The position numbers were made by a program, and so were the translations under genes. Of a DNA stretch of 52,528 nucleotides, positions 33,634 to 42,568 are shown one piece after another. Origin of the DNA: Bacteriovoracales bacterium (GTDB taxonomy: Bacteria > Bdellovibrionota > Bacteriovoracia > Bacteriovoracales > Bacteriovoracaceae); assembly GCA_028346125.1 (NCBI GenBank), contig JAOMEV010000017.1:1-52528 (forward strand), read 5' to 3'. The stretch's first letter is position 1. Each line of letters starts with the position of its first letter. A model generated the notes under the pieces. The model was not told where the DNA came from, did no database searches, and saw only the letters and a program-made list of their open reading frames with translations.

Positions 33634-36324
33634 TTGAAGTTGTTTCTCTTTACCCTTTATTCACTTTTCTTCTCTATAAGACTGTGTGCCGAAACTCCTC
33701 CTGTTATTTTAGAAAAAGGAAAAGAGAAATATCAAATAGGGCTATACCTCGATATTTTAGAAGATAAAGTTGGCAATTTAACTATTTCAGATGTCTCTGG
33801 CCAAAAATGGTCAAAAAACTTTAAAAGAAGTACCTCTCCTTCTCCTAACCTTGGTCGTTCGACATCAACTTTTTGGGCAAGATTTAAGGTTAGAAACTTG
33901 AGTCCCTCTAAAAAGTGGATTTTATCAAATAACTTTACCGGTCAGGATTTTTTTGATTTTTATCAAAAAAAGAAAGATGGATGGAAGCATACTTCAACAG
34001 GAGATATGGTTGAATTCACTAACCGTGAATTTAAAATTAGGGCCTTTCATTTTACTTTAAGTGAAAAAGAAGAAACTCTCTATTTTATTAAAATAAAAGG
34101 TTTTTCTAACATGTTTCCTCTAACAATATCCTCTTCTCATAATTTTATTAAAGAAAATATAGAAACAAACCTCGCTTTTGGAATATTTTTTGGACTTGCT
34201 TTTATGATGCTTATTCATAACCTTTTTTATTATTTACGGCTATGGGAACCAAATTATATTTTTTACGTTTTTCATGTATTTTTTTACATTATTTTTTCAG
34301 TATTAACTTCTGGTCATGGTTATTTATTCCCTATTAAAAATTTGACATGGATTCTTAATGAAGGCCATATTTTAGCTGCCTGTCTTTCACCTCTCTCCCT
34401 AAACATTTTTGCTTCTAGATTTCTTAACTTAAGAGAAAAAAATCCCAACCTTTATAAAATCTCTTTATTTTGGTCATTTTCTTTTATGTTATTATCAATC
34501 TTAATGTTTTTTGTACCTTTATTTTATATGCGTAGAGTACATAACTTAACATTTCTTCTATTTTTTTTATCTCTTATTTTTATTCTTTCTGTAAAAGTAC
34601 GGGAGAATTATAATCCTGCTAAATATTTTTCGGCGGCAATTGTATCAAAAATTATCGGTGGTCTAACATTAGTTTTTACTCTTAATGGTTTTATCACTAG
34701 TAATCTTTTAACCAGAAACGCTTCCATTTTTGGAGCTATTATAGAAATGGCTTTACTTTCTCTAGGATTAAGTGTCATCCAAAAGCTTAAGCAGGATGAA
34801 ATTTTAAATACCCTTGAAACAAAAGTAGAGGAGAGGACATCTGAATTACGGAAAACAAACCTTGATATGGAAAAAAGTAATGAAAACCTGGAGAATAGTA
34901 ACACTGCTTTAGAAAAAATTCAAAATGAAAGATCTTTATTTTTCGCTAATCTTAGTCATGAACTAAGAACCCCCTTAAATGCTATTTTAGGTTTTTCGCA
35001 AATTTTACAAAGCATAAAACAAAATAAAGAACAAAAAGAATACATTAACTCAATTAACACTAGTGGAAGATCCCTTTTAAGACTTGTCTCATCAATTCAC
35101 GACTTTAGTAAAATAGAACTCAATAAACTTAAAGTTCAAAAGAAAAAATTTGATTTGAAAAAGGTTCTAACAACAACTGCGTTACATTTCAAAAATGAAG
35201 CTAGCAGAAATGGTCTATACTTTTCTCTCGAAATAAATAATGACGTCCCTTCATGGATCGAAAGCGATGAATTAGCGCTTAAACAAGTTTTAGATAACCT
35301 TTTGAGTAACGCCCTTAAATTTACGAAAAAGGGTCATATTAAAATTAAAGTCGAAGGGGGCTTTAAAGAAGACAGCGACGATCTATTCGACCTTTTTATA
35401 CAAGTAGAAGACACAGGTGCAGGTATTCCTAGCGGAAAGCTTGAAAAACTTTTCAAACCTTTTTCTCAATTCCACGAGCATGGTAGCATCAAAGAAAGAG
35501 GAAGTGGTCTTGGACTCTATATTTCTAAAAAAATCATTGATGATATGGGGGGGGACCTAAGGGTTATCACCCATGTTGGAAAAGGAAGTGTTTTTATGAT
35601 ACACCTTTCCGATGTAACCTATTCAAAAGAGGAGTCTGGCACCGGACACTTCACTTACAATTTTTTTGGTGAAACCATCTTAATTGCTGATGACCTCCCC
35701 ATAAATATAAAACTTTACGAAGCCTACCTTTCTCAACATAACCTAAAAGTTGAAATAGCAAGGGATGGAAATGAACTCCTCGAAAAAGCAAGGACAATTA
35801 AGCCCGATTTGATTATGACCGATTTTGATATGCCCGGATTAAAAGGGGATCAGGTTTTAGAAATTTTAAGAGAGGAACAAATCAAAACCCCTGTTGTTTT
35901 AGTTTCAGCAATAAAAATAGAAGAAAACGCAAAAAAGGATTTTCAGGATTTTTTACAAAAACCAGTTTCTTATGAAGATTTTATTAAATCTATTACCGGT
36001 TTTTTAAAACACGAGGCGAATAAAATAGTAGAAGGTAAAAAAGATCATTCATATGAATTTGAAATTCCAGAAAATTTAGATAAAAAGGGTTTGGAGTTAA
36101 TCAAAGAAGTTTATGAAAAGTTTAAAGTATGGCGTGATTCTATGCCAGTTTCAGAAATAGAACTTGAAAGCGATTCTTTAAAGGACCAATTAAATAAAGC
36201 TAACATTAAAAGCTTGACCCCATTATTAGAAAAGCTCAAAGAAAATGCAGCTACCTTTAACATAAATCTCTTAAGAACTATCTTAGATTATGCTACCAAA
36301 AAATTAAAAAAATATTTGCCTTAA
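33634..36324 (+). CDS. 7TMR-DISM hybrid sensor histidine kinase (second copy)
   Basis: 896 residues from a TTG behind AAAAAAGG. The order equals the kinase at 5172: signal peptide (1-19), outer 7TMR-DISMED2-like domain (about 24-170), seven helices (about 178-384), coiled coil (388-430), HisKA with H442, HATPase with N box DNLLSNALKFT (554-564) and GSGLGLYISKK (623-633), a receiver with phosphoacceptor D730, and the His-free C-terminal domain. The sensor half differs strongly from the 5172 copy, while two DNA blocks in the ATPase and receiver are almost the same. The sensed signal probably differs and the output may be shared. Confidence 0.93.
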   Translation: MKLFLFTLYSLFFSIRLCAETPPVILEKGKEKYQIGLYLDILEDKVGNLTISDVSGQKWSKNFKRSTSPSPNLGRSTSTFWARFKVRNLSPSKKWILSNNFTGQDFFDFYQKKKDGWKHTSTGDMVEFTNREFKIRAFHFTLSEKEETLYFIKIKGFSNMFPLTISSSHNFIKENIETNLAFGIFFGLAFMMLIHNLFYYLRLWEPNYIFYVFHVFFYIIFSVLTSGHGYLFPIKNLTWILNEGHILAACLSPLSLNIFASRFLNLREKNPNLYKISLFWSFSFMLLSILMFFVPLFYMRRVHNLTFLLFFLSLIFILSVKVRENYNPAKYFSAAIVSKIIGGLTLVFTLNGFITSNLLTRNASIFGAIIEMALLSLGLSVIQKLKQDEILNTLETKVEERTSELRKTNLDMEKSNENLENSNTALEKIQNERSLFFANLSHELRTPLNAILGFSQILQSIKQNKEQKEYINSINTSGRSLLRLVSSIHDFSKIELNKLKVQKKKFDLKKVLTTTALHFKNEASRNGLYFSLEINNDVPSWIESDELALKQVLDNLLSNALKFTKKGHIKIKVEGGFKEDSDDLFDLFIQVEDTGAGIPSGKLEKLFKPFSQFHEHGSIKERGSGLGLYISKKIIDDMGGDLRVITHVGKGSVFMIHLSDVTYSKEESGTGHFTYNFFGETILIADDLPINIKLYEAYLSQHNLKVEIARDGNELLEKARTIKPDLIMTDFDMPGLKGDQVLEILREEQIKTPVVLVSAIKIEENAKKDFQDFLQKPVSYEDFIKSITGFLKHEANKIVEGKKDHSYEFEIPENLDKKGLELIKEVYEKFKVWRDSMPVSEIELESDSLKDQLNKANIKSLTPLLEKLKENAATFNINLLRTILDYATKKLKKYLP

Positions 36325-36355
36325 AACTCTATCATATGCGCAAATATTTCTTTTA

Positions 36356-36515
36356 AAGTTAGGAAAAATAAAGCAACTTTTTTCTAAGCTCTCCACAACC
36401 TATTTATCGAATTATCCACAAAAAAACTAAGGTCTTTATAAAAGATCCTTTAGGATCGCAACAACCATGCCAAAATCCACCGATTTTCTTTAATTAAGAC
36501 GAACTTCTATTAAAA
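36356..36515 (+). repeat. Dispersed repeat, full long form, left arm of an inverted pair
   Basis: Starts AAGTTAGGAAAAATAAAGCA, has CCTATTTATCGAATTATCCA and ends TTAATTAAGACGAACTTCTA then TTAAAA. It is followed at once by an inverted copy. Confidence 0.92.
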
Positions 36516-36516
36516 G

Positions 36517-36620
36517 GCGCCCCTAAATATTTTTTTTTGACCTGCTTTAGGTTTTTTGGATTTTAATCGATAAATGGTTCGAGCAGTGTAGAAAAAAAGG
36601 CGTTTGTTTTTCCTAACCTT
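36517..36620 (-). repeat. Dispersed repeat, inverted partial copy, right arm of the pair
   Basis: GCGCCCCTAAATATTTTTTT, then TTGACCTGCTTTAGG, AATCGATAAATGGTTCG and TTTGTTTTTCCTAACCTT. Its TTAAG half is missing. It lies 25 bp before the ATG of the secreted protein gene. Confidence 0.9.
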
Positions 36621-36644
36621 TTTTCTTAAACAATGAGGTTTTTA

Positions 36645-37649
36645 ATGAAAAAAATATGTTCTATTTTATTTTTAATATCACTTAACCTCTTTGCTGAAAA
36701 ACCACAAATAAACTCTGGCGTTGAAAGGGCCCAAAAAAAGTGGCGAGATTGTCTTAAATCTTCTGTAAGAGTTGGCCATTCGATTCCTTTTGTTAAAAAC
36801 GAGAGGAAGATCAATAAATTAGCAGGTTATTTAGGCCTTCAAAAAAACTTCGAAGGTGCTGATTTTAACCCCAAATGTGCGTTGGATACCCTCTATACTT
36901 GGCAGGGCCAATGGACCATTGATTTTCTCAAAAAGAATATGAGGCCTGATAATATTTTTCCTATTCCGACTAATCGAAGGAAGGAAAAGATTTTATTTTT
37001 TTGGAGGGGCCCGATCGCAACTTTTGGGTATGGCGATTACAACTTAAGGATCAAGTTAAAAAAAAATGTTAAATTTATTTTTGTTGGTGGTGTACGAAAT
37101 GCTTGTCCAAAAATGAAAAATCGTAAAAATACTGTTTTGGTAAGAAGTTCTAAGGGGCTCTCTGAATTGAGTGAATATATCCTCTGTAATGGCTCTGCTG
37201 TTGATTCTTGGAGTTATGGAACTAAGGAACACTATGATGAAGCTTTGGCTGGTTTAAATTGGATAATCCATAGGCAAAAAAGTGAATGGGAACCTTACCA
37301 GCGAACATCTTCATGGATTAAAGAAGCTTTAAGAGGCAATTCAGGTTTTACACGTGTGAGTGGAAATCTTCTTAATACAGCGAAAATTTTTAGTGAAACA
37401 AAAAGTAACTCTTCAATTGCAAAAAAATCCGGCCTTATAGACCTTTTGAAATTACATAATTATGGAGTTTTGGGCTATTCACCTGATGTACCATCACAGT
37501 TTTGGTCACGAGACTCTCTCTATAAGAGAATGCTGAACTTTTATCAGATGAGTACTTCTCGACAGGGAAAGGTTCATTACTCAAGGGATAATAAAAGTAA
37601 AAAGGATCATTTTAAGACTCGTTTTCCTACTTACTTCAATTTAGAATAG
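36645..37649 (+). CDS. Secreted protein of unknown function
   Basis: The frame opens at 36633, but the ATG at 36645 gives a clean signal peptide (MKKICSILFLISLNLFAEKP). The mature protein of about 315 residues is basic and rich in Trp, Tyr and Phe, with Cys in DCLKS, PKCAL, NACPK and YILCNG that may form disulfides. No domain recognised. Its end, KKDHFKTRF followed by PTYFN, resembles the end of the gene at the right edge of the window (RKDHFSSRF, then KTIYN), so the two may be distant paralogues. Confidence 0.65.
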   Translation: MKKICSILFLISLNLFAEKPQINSGVERAQKKWRDCLKSSVRVGHSIPFVKNERKINKLAGYLGLQKNFEGADFNPKCALDTLYTWQGQWTIDFLKKNMRPDNIFPIPTNRRKEKILFFWRGPIATFGYGDYNLRIKLKKNVKFIFVGGVRNACPKMKNRKNTVLVRSSKGLSELSEYILCNGSAVDSWSYGTKEHYDEALAGLNWIIHRQKSEWEPYQRTSSWIKEALRGNSGFTRVSGNLLNTAKIFSETKSNSSIAKKSGLIDLLKLHNYGVLGYSPDVPSQFWSRDSLYKRMLNFYQMSTSRQGKVHYSRDNKSKKDHFKTRFPTYFNLE

Positions 37650-37714
37650 TTTTAATTAAAGAAATGGGCCTAAAAATAATTTCTTCGTATTCATTGTTAA
37701 CAAATTTAGAATCA

Positions 37715-37810
37715 AAGGTTAGGAAAAACAAAGCACGTTTTTTCCACCCTACCCGAAACATTCGTGCCTGCCTAACCCGCTTTACTCAAATAAGACGAGC
37801 TTTTATTAAG
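37715..37810 (+). repeat. Dispersed repeat, short form
   Basis: AAGGTTAGGAAAAACAAAGC, CTACCCGAAACATTCGTGCC, ACTCAAATAAGACGAGCTTT and TATTAAG, about 96 bp. It matches the short copies at 26215 and 51879 very closely. Confidence 0.92.
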
Positions 37811-38001
37811 AATATATTGAATATCAAGATGGACCTACAAATGAAAGACAAGAAGACTCTTTTCTGATTCTAAAACATGAAGATTTGTTGCACATATTTT
37901 CGCTTATTAAAAAATTAATATATCTTCGTGGTCCTTACTTTCAAGGGTCAAGGTATCTATGTTTTATTAAGAGCAATTTAAATTTGGTTAAACTTTTTTA
38001 A
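37810..38001 (+). pseudogene. N-terminally truncated gene remnant abutting a repeat
   Basis: A start-less 63-codon frame begins inside the last bases of the repeat. It reads EYIEYQDGPTNERQEDSFLI, LKHEDLLHIFSLIKKLIYLR and GPYFQGSRYLCFIK to a TAA. The composition is protein-like. Family not recognised. Confidence 0.45.
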
Positions 38002-38045
38002 GGATATGGTCTTATCAAACCAACCCTAATCGATCTTTTATAGAG

Positions 38046-38825
38046 CTAGCCTCTTGGAAGGAAGGTTATCGCAAGAGAAATCCAAACAGCTATTGTAAAG
38101 TAACCAGTCAACCATGCCGCTTCAGGTTTCCAAATTTTCCAATCCCTGGTAGGGACTCGGCGTCTTAAGGCATCGTTCCAACCCTCTTTTAATCCCATCT
38201 TTTGGTTCTTACTGCCAAGGCCTTCTTTCCAACGTGATATATACATTGGTATATCTACCAATAACATAAAGAGAACATACAATGCACAGGCCATAGATCC
38301 GCCAAGGGCCATCGCAAACCAATTCCCATCTAAATGTGCTAGAGAAAAGAACAGAGAAACTCCAACGATTAAAAAAGTAAAGGCCCACAGAGATTCTTCG
38401 ATAGCATGACCGAGGTGATTGAGTGAAAGAACACTCAACCAACAAAAGAACTGGGCCACAGTTAAAAGGAAAACAATGGGTATAAGTAAATTTTGTAACC
38501 AACTAATTCCAGTCGTGGTACCCATTTCATGAATCATCAAACCCACCTGAAAGGCAAAGCTAACCTCAGCAATCGTTGCTGCTGAACGACCTAAAATGAT
38601 ACTTGAAGCTGGCCTGTCAAAAAGGCAGTAGCGTTCAAGGCAAATTCTAGGGAAGTAGGAACGAAACGCACACACGGCGGTGAAAGTACCGGAAAAAAAT
38701 AATTGCCATTTAATATAGGGCCCAGTTACCTCCACAGTAAAAGCGCCTGTCACCCATAAACAAATATTGACCGTTGCAAGGCCACTTAATATTCGCCACC
38801 ATAAAATTGTTTTTTGCTCTTCCAT
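38046..38825 (-). CDS. Integral membrane protein of unknown function
   Basis: 259 residues with about seven hydrophobic helices. Notable polar spots in or near helices are RSYFPRICLERYCLFDRPAS, a helix with FQVGLMIHEMG, LNHLGHAIEES and FFSLAHLDGNW; the His and Glu residues could bind a metal or substrate. AAAGGG lies before the ATG. No family named with confidence. It is co-oriented with the nitroreductase upstream but 276 bp away. Confidence 0.7.
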   Translation of the reverse strand: MEEQKTILWWRILSGLATVNICLWVTGAFTVEVTGPYIKWQLFFSGTFTAVCAFRSYFPRICLERYCLFDRPASSIILGRSAATIAEVSFAFQVGLMIHEMGTTTGISWLQNLLIPIVFLLTVAQFFCWLSVLSLNHLGHAIEESLWAFTFLIVGVSLFFSLAHLDGNWFAMALGGSMACALYVLFMLLVDIPMYISRWKEGLGSKNQKMGLKEGWNDALRRRVPTRDWKIWKPEAAWLTGYFTIAVWISLAITFLPRG

Positions 38826-38946
38826 TTTTACCCTTTATTTTTTTCCCAACAATTAATTAAGAAATACCATTAAACCTTAAACTTAAGGCCATTACAAAAA
38901 TGGATTATAAAGATGCTCCTAAATATATTTAAAAAAAATACCTTTT

Positions 38947-39105
38947 GTGTTTATTAATAAGTCGGAGGAGGACTTTGGAATCCCTTCTGGAGAATTAATG
39001 GCTTTTGTCGTCAAATGGGAATTTTGTCAAAAGGCCTCGCCCTTTTTAATTTCGTTAAATTTGTTGAGGTCCTTGAAACTTTCAATAAAAATAAAAGTTG
39101 CTTAA
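38947..39105 (+). pseudogene. Small remnant convergent with the nitroreductase
   Basis: A frame with a possible GTG start reads VFINKSEEDFGIPSGELMAF then VVKWEF. The more protein-like continuation (LSKGLALFNFVKFVEVLETF) is in another frame, so it seems frameshifted. It overlaps the nitroreductase stop. Family not recognised. Confidence 0.3.
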
Positions 39106-39722
39106 AAATTTAATTTTCGAACTCTGTAGTCTCTTTTTCTTTCAGCTTTTGGTGGGTCATGGGCCGGCCAACCTAAAACAATAGTCCCAACAAGGTCTAG
39201 GGACTTCTTTTCTTCCTCTTCAAAATACTTTTTGCCAATGAACTCATCGATCTCTTTTTTAAAAACGAGGGGGGCCCCCATTGAACAGGAACCGAGGCCT
39301 TCAATCGTAGCGGCTAGCATTATATTTTGCATGGCCATAAAAACGGAACCAACGTTAGTAAACTCAACAAAATTTGAATTTGAAGCACTGTAACATAAGA
39401 TTACAACTGGTGCGCCGCCCAAGGTATAGAAAAACCTTTCGGTAAACTCATAAAGAGAAGGTTTAAGCCTGTCCTTCAGGATATCTTTTTGCTTAAGCCA
39501 GGCCTTTTGACAAAACTCTAGGTATTCTTCTTTTTTATCGCCGGAAAGGACGACAAAACGCCAATTTTGTTCATTTTTTCCAGACGGTGCATAAAGACCA
39601 GCATCTATAACACGATCTAATGACTTCGCGTCAATCAGTTTGTTTTTATAAAGTCTTATTGATCTTCTATTTTTGACCAAATCATAAAATGATTGTTGAT
39701 TTTGCACTCGTGTCACCTTCAA
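39102..39722 (-). CDS. Nitroreductase-family FMN oxidoreductase
   Basis: 206 residues. KNRRSIRLYKN (17-27) is the FMN-phosphate binding start of the family, GLYAPSGKNEQNWRFVVL (42-59) the second FMN region, and EGLGSCSMGAP plus a final VGTIVLGWPA complete it. Enzymes of this kind reduce nitro groups, quinones or flavins with NAD(P)H; the substrate here is unknown. The first possible start is a TTG at 39722. A GTG at 39707 has GAAGGTG six bases before it and may be the real start, which would shorten the protein by five residues. Confidence 0.88.
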   Translation of the reverse strand: MKVTRVQNQQSFYDLVKNRRSIRLYKNKLIDAKSLDRVIDAGLYAPSGKNEQNWRFVVLSGDKKEEYLEFCQKAWLKQKDILKDRLKPSLYEFTERFFYTLGGAPVVILCYSASNSNFVEFTNVGSVFMAMQNIMLAATIEGLGSCSMGAPLVFKKEIDEFIGKKYFEEEEKKSLDLVGTIVLGWPAHDPPKAERKRDYRVRKLNF

Positions 39723-39838
39723 ACAGCCTTGAGTTTATCGGTTAGTAGCACAAAATTTTTATTTTAAAAAGTTCTGTAAAATCTTTCTTTTTTCTTTTAG
39801 AAACTAAGTCCAAGGAAACTATCTGATGAGATATATAA

Positions 39839-42568
39839 ATGAATCTTAAAGACTATTTCAAACTTTTCTCGTCGCATGCTGATGCTCTGCATGGCGACGA
39901 AGGTGGAGTTCTTTTTAATCCTCAACTTGATGATCACTTTCATTTTACGAAAGACTTTGTCTATTTAACAAAAACAGAAGGAAGTCCTACAGTCGATGAA
40001 TTGCGGTATGAGAAGTTTTTGAAACAAAAGGCAAAGAAGGGGATAAGAGATACCTATTCAGCTTTCATGCCTTTCAACGAATCCACGAGGTCTATAGAAC
40101 CCTTTATTGATCTTTTAAAAAAGGATTTATTACCCGGTGACATTATTTTAAACCTTTGGTGTCGAACAGGTTACACAGGAGAATACCTCGCTTCTCATTT
40201 TCCAGAGCAAACAGTTATTTCTGCATGGGAAGGAAACACTGATGTTTTGGGGTTTAAGGGTTTTGCATATTGGTTAAAAGAATCCCAAAGGCTTCCTAAC
40301 CACAAAGTTATTTTTTTCGACCCTTGTAAGAAGTTTCCATTTAAGGACAATTCAGTCAAACTCGTCCATGGACTCGATACCCTTCACCGCTATTCCTTTG
40401 ATAATATAATGGACGAGTCTCTAAGGATCCTCAAAAAAGAAGGGAGTCTTATTTTTCCTCATATCCATCTTACTAATAGTGAACCTGTCCCTTATTTTGA
40501 CCGGGGAGAAAGGCAAATTCATGGAACACAATACGAGGTAGAGATAAATGAAAAATTAAAAGGAACTTCACTTAAACCTTTTATCCTTTCAGAAAGAGAC
40601 CTCTTTATAAAAGAAATGCCTCTAAAATCAAACCCAGAAATGAGTCATTACAATGCGCTCATTTATATTTGTGACAAAAGTAACGAAGGCCAAAAGCTTA
40701 AACCCATAGAAAAAAGTTTAAATGATTATAAATTGGCCCGTATTATTTTAAACCCTATGGTGGAAAGTGACCATCAGCTTAAACACTTTGATTTTTCAGG
40801 TAAGGCAATGGGTGGCATGGCCCAAAAAATGCTTGACCGCCACCCTATTTATAAGGAAAAGCTAAGGCCTTCTTCTTTAAATAAAATTCAAAGAGCGGCC
40901 CTTTTTCTTTCAAGTTACCAAGACACTTTAACGGATATAAGTCTTAAACTTAACGTTTCTTTAGAAGAGCTTTGGAAAAACCTTAAACCTTTAGAATCAA
41001 AAGATCTTATAAAAATAGAAAATATTGGCCTCTCTATGGCCAAACTTCAGCACTACTTTAATACACTAAAGTTTACAAAAAACTCTTCCCTTTCAGATTT
41101 ATGGGAAGAAACAGTCCAAAACTATACCGATAAAAACGCCCTCGTCTGGTCTCCAGATGAAGAAGAGCTTACCTATGGTGAAGCTGACTCCATTATTAGA
41201 AGATCTTGTTCTTACTTCAAAGGAAAAGGCCTTAAAAAAGGCGACAACATCATTTGTCTTTCTCATACTCACCCTGACTTTTACTTTCTTTTTTGGAGCT
41301 GTGCCCTCCTTGGTGTCACCTTTGTTCCACTACCAGAGACCATTGAAGAAGACTCTCTAAATAAGATTATAAATCAATTAAAACCTAAGCTCTTTTTTTC
41401 AAGAAAAGAAAGAACCGTTCCGGTTGAGTCTCTTATTTATGGAATTATGGAAGAAGGCCCTCAGTATTATCTTTCCCAAATTCTTGAACGCGATGAAGAC
41501 TATGAAATTGAAAAGGTTGAAGAATCTCAAAGGGCCGTCATCCTCTTCACCTCAGGCTCAACAGGAGAACCAAAAGGTGTTCCTCTCACTCAGGGGGCAT
41601 TGAGGCGTTCGGCCTTTACCCTTTTGGAAGACAAGGATGAAGTTTACCTCTCTTTAGGAGAATTTCATGCGATGAGTGGTTTAAGGAACCCCATAATTCT
41701 TCCCGTTTGCCGGGGAGAGAGTTCTCTTCTATTGAGCTTAGAAGAAAAGGAAAACCCTTTTGTCTCTTTAGAAAAAGCAAAACAATATGGGGTCACAACT
41801 TTAAGTACGACCCCAAGTCTCATTTCCTATTGCCTTAAAAGTAAAAGAGAAATGAAAAAATATTTGAATCCCAAAAAAATGAGGCGGATCCTCTGTACAG
41901 GCTTTGCACTCCCTCTAAAAGATAAGTTAGACTTTCAGGACTTTTTTCAAATTCCTATTGTTGATTATTATGGACTCACGGAGACTTGTGGATCTTGTAT
42001 TGTTCAGGAAAAAAATAGGTTTGAAACAAACCTTCTCGGAAAATCAAAAGACTCGCTCGCTATGCTCATAGATGAGGAAGGAAAGGAAACGAACGAAGGG
42101 GAGCTTTTGATTTTTTCAAATAACCTGACTTCTGGCTACTTTCAAAACCCTAAGTTATCAAAAGTGAAATTTAAAAGCGGATGGTTTCATACGGGTGATC
42201 TGGCCTATATGAAACCTGACGGCGATATCTTTCTTAAAGGGAGAAAAGACAGGCTCCTTATTAACAGGGAAGGTGATAATATTTATCCCGAAGAAATAGA
42301 AGAAAGTCTCAAGAAAAACCCTGAAGTTAATGAAGTTTATGTAGGGTCTCTCAACTCGTTACAAGTTATAGGGGTTTTAATTTCTCCGCATAAAAAATCA
42401 GACAAATTAGAAACAGAGGTTTCACATCACCCATTACTTAAAGGGTTTAATAAAAGAATTCACTTTGTGAAAGAATTACCTAAGAACAAAAATAAAAAAG
42501 TAGATTTAACGACTTGCCATCAAATATTAAAAAGTCTTGAGGAGACAAATTGTGCAAACCTTCTATGA
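39839..42568 (+). CDS. Methyltransferase-AMP ligase fusion
   Basis: 909 residues. The N-terminal part (about 75-280) is a class I methyltransferase fold: DIILNLWCRTGYTGEYLA takes the place of motif I, with an aspartate strand before FKDNSVKLVHGLDTLHRYSF. It lacks the usual GxGxG, so activity is uncertain. A helix-turn-helix-like linker (345-395) follows. Residues 420-905 form an adenylate-forming ligase: P-loop TSGSTGEPKG (571-580), YYGLTETCG (710-718), HTGDLAYMKPDGDIFLKGRK (784-803), hinge and NIYPEEIEE, then a late Lys region PKNKNKKVDL. It should activate a carboxylic acid as an acyl adenylate. The next ligase gene starts inside its end. Confidence 0.85.
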   Translation: MNLKDYFKLFSSHADALHGDEGGVLFNPQLDDHFHFTKDFVYLTKTEGSPTVDELRYEKFLKQKAKKGIRDTYSAFMPFNESTRSIEPFIDLLKKDLLPGDIILNLWCRTGYTGEYLASHFPEQTVISAWEGNTDVLGFKGFAYWLKESQRLPNHKVIFFDPCKKFPFKDNSVKLVHGLDTLHRYSFDNIMDESLRILKKEGSLIFPHIHLTNSEPVPYFDRGERQIHGTQYEVEINEKLKGTSLKPFILSERDLFIKEMPLKSNPEMSHYNALIYICDKSNEGQKLKPIEKSLNDYKLARIILNPMVESDHQLKHFDFSGKAMGGMAQKMLDRHPIYKEKLRPSSLNKIQRAALFLSSYQDTLTDISLKLNVSLEELWKNLKPLESKDLIKIENIGLSMAKLQHYFNTLKFTKNSSLSDLWEETVQNYTDKNALVWSPDEEELTYGEADSIIRRSCSYFKGKGLKKGDNIICLSHTHPDFYFLFWSCALLGVTFVPLPETIEEDSLNKIINQLKPKLFFSRKERTVPVESLIYGIMEEGPQYYLSQILERDEDYEIEKVEESQRAVILFTSGSTGEPKGVPLTQGALRRSAFTLLEDKDEVYLSLGEFHAMSGLRNPIILPVCRGESSLLLSLEEKENPFVSLEKAKQYGVTTLSTTPSLISYCLKSKREMKKYLNPKKMRRILCTGFALPLKDKLDFQDFFQIPIVDYYGLTETCGSCIVQEKNRFETNLLGKSKDSLAMLIDEEGKETNEGELLIFSNNLTSGYFQNPKLSKVKFKSGWFHTGDLAYMKPDGDIFLKGRKDRLLINREGDNIYPEEIEESLKKNPEVNEVYVGSLNSLQVIGVLISPHKKSDKLETEVSHHPLLKGFNKRIHFVKELPKNKNKKVDLTTCHQILKSLEETNCANLL

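Noticed and set aside
36626-36814. Minus-strand open frame across the start of the 36645 gene
   Set aside because: It is antisense to a clear signal peptide and begins in repeat sequence.
37664-37867. A 67-codon plus-strand open frame
   Set aside because: It spans a short repeat copy and overlaps a better, start-less remnant frame; no ribosome site.
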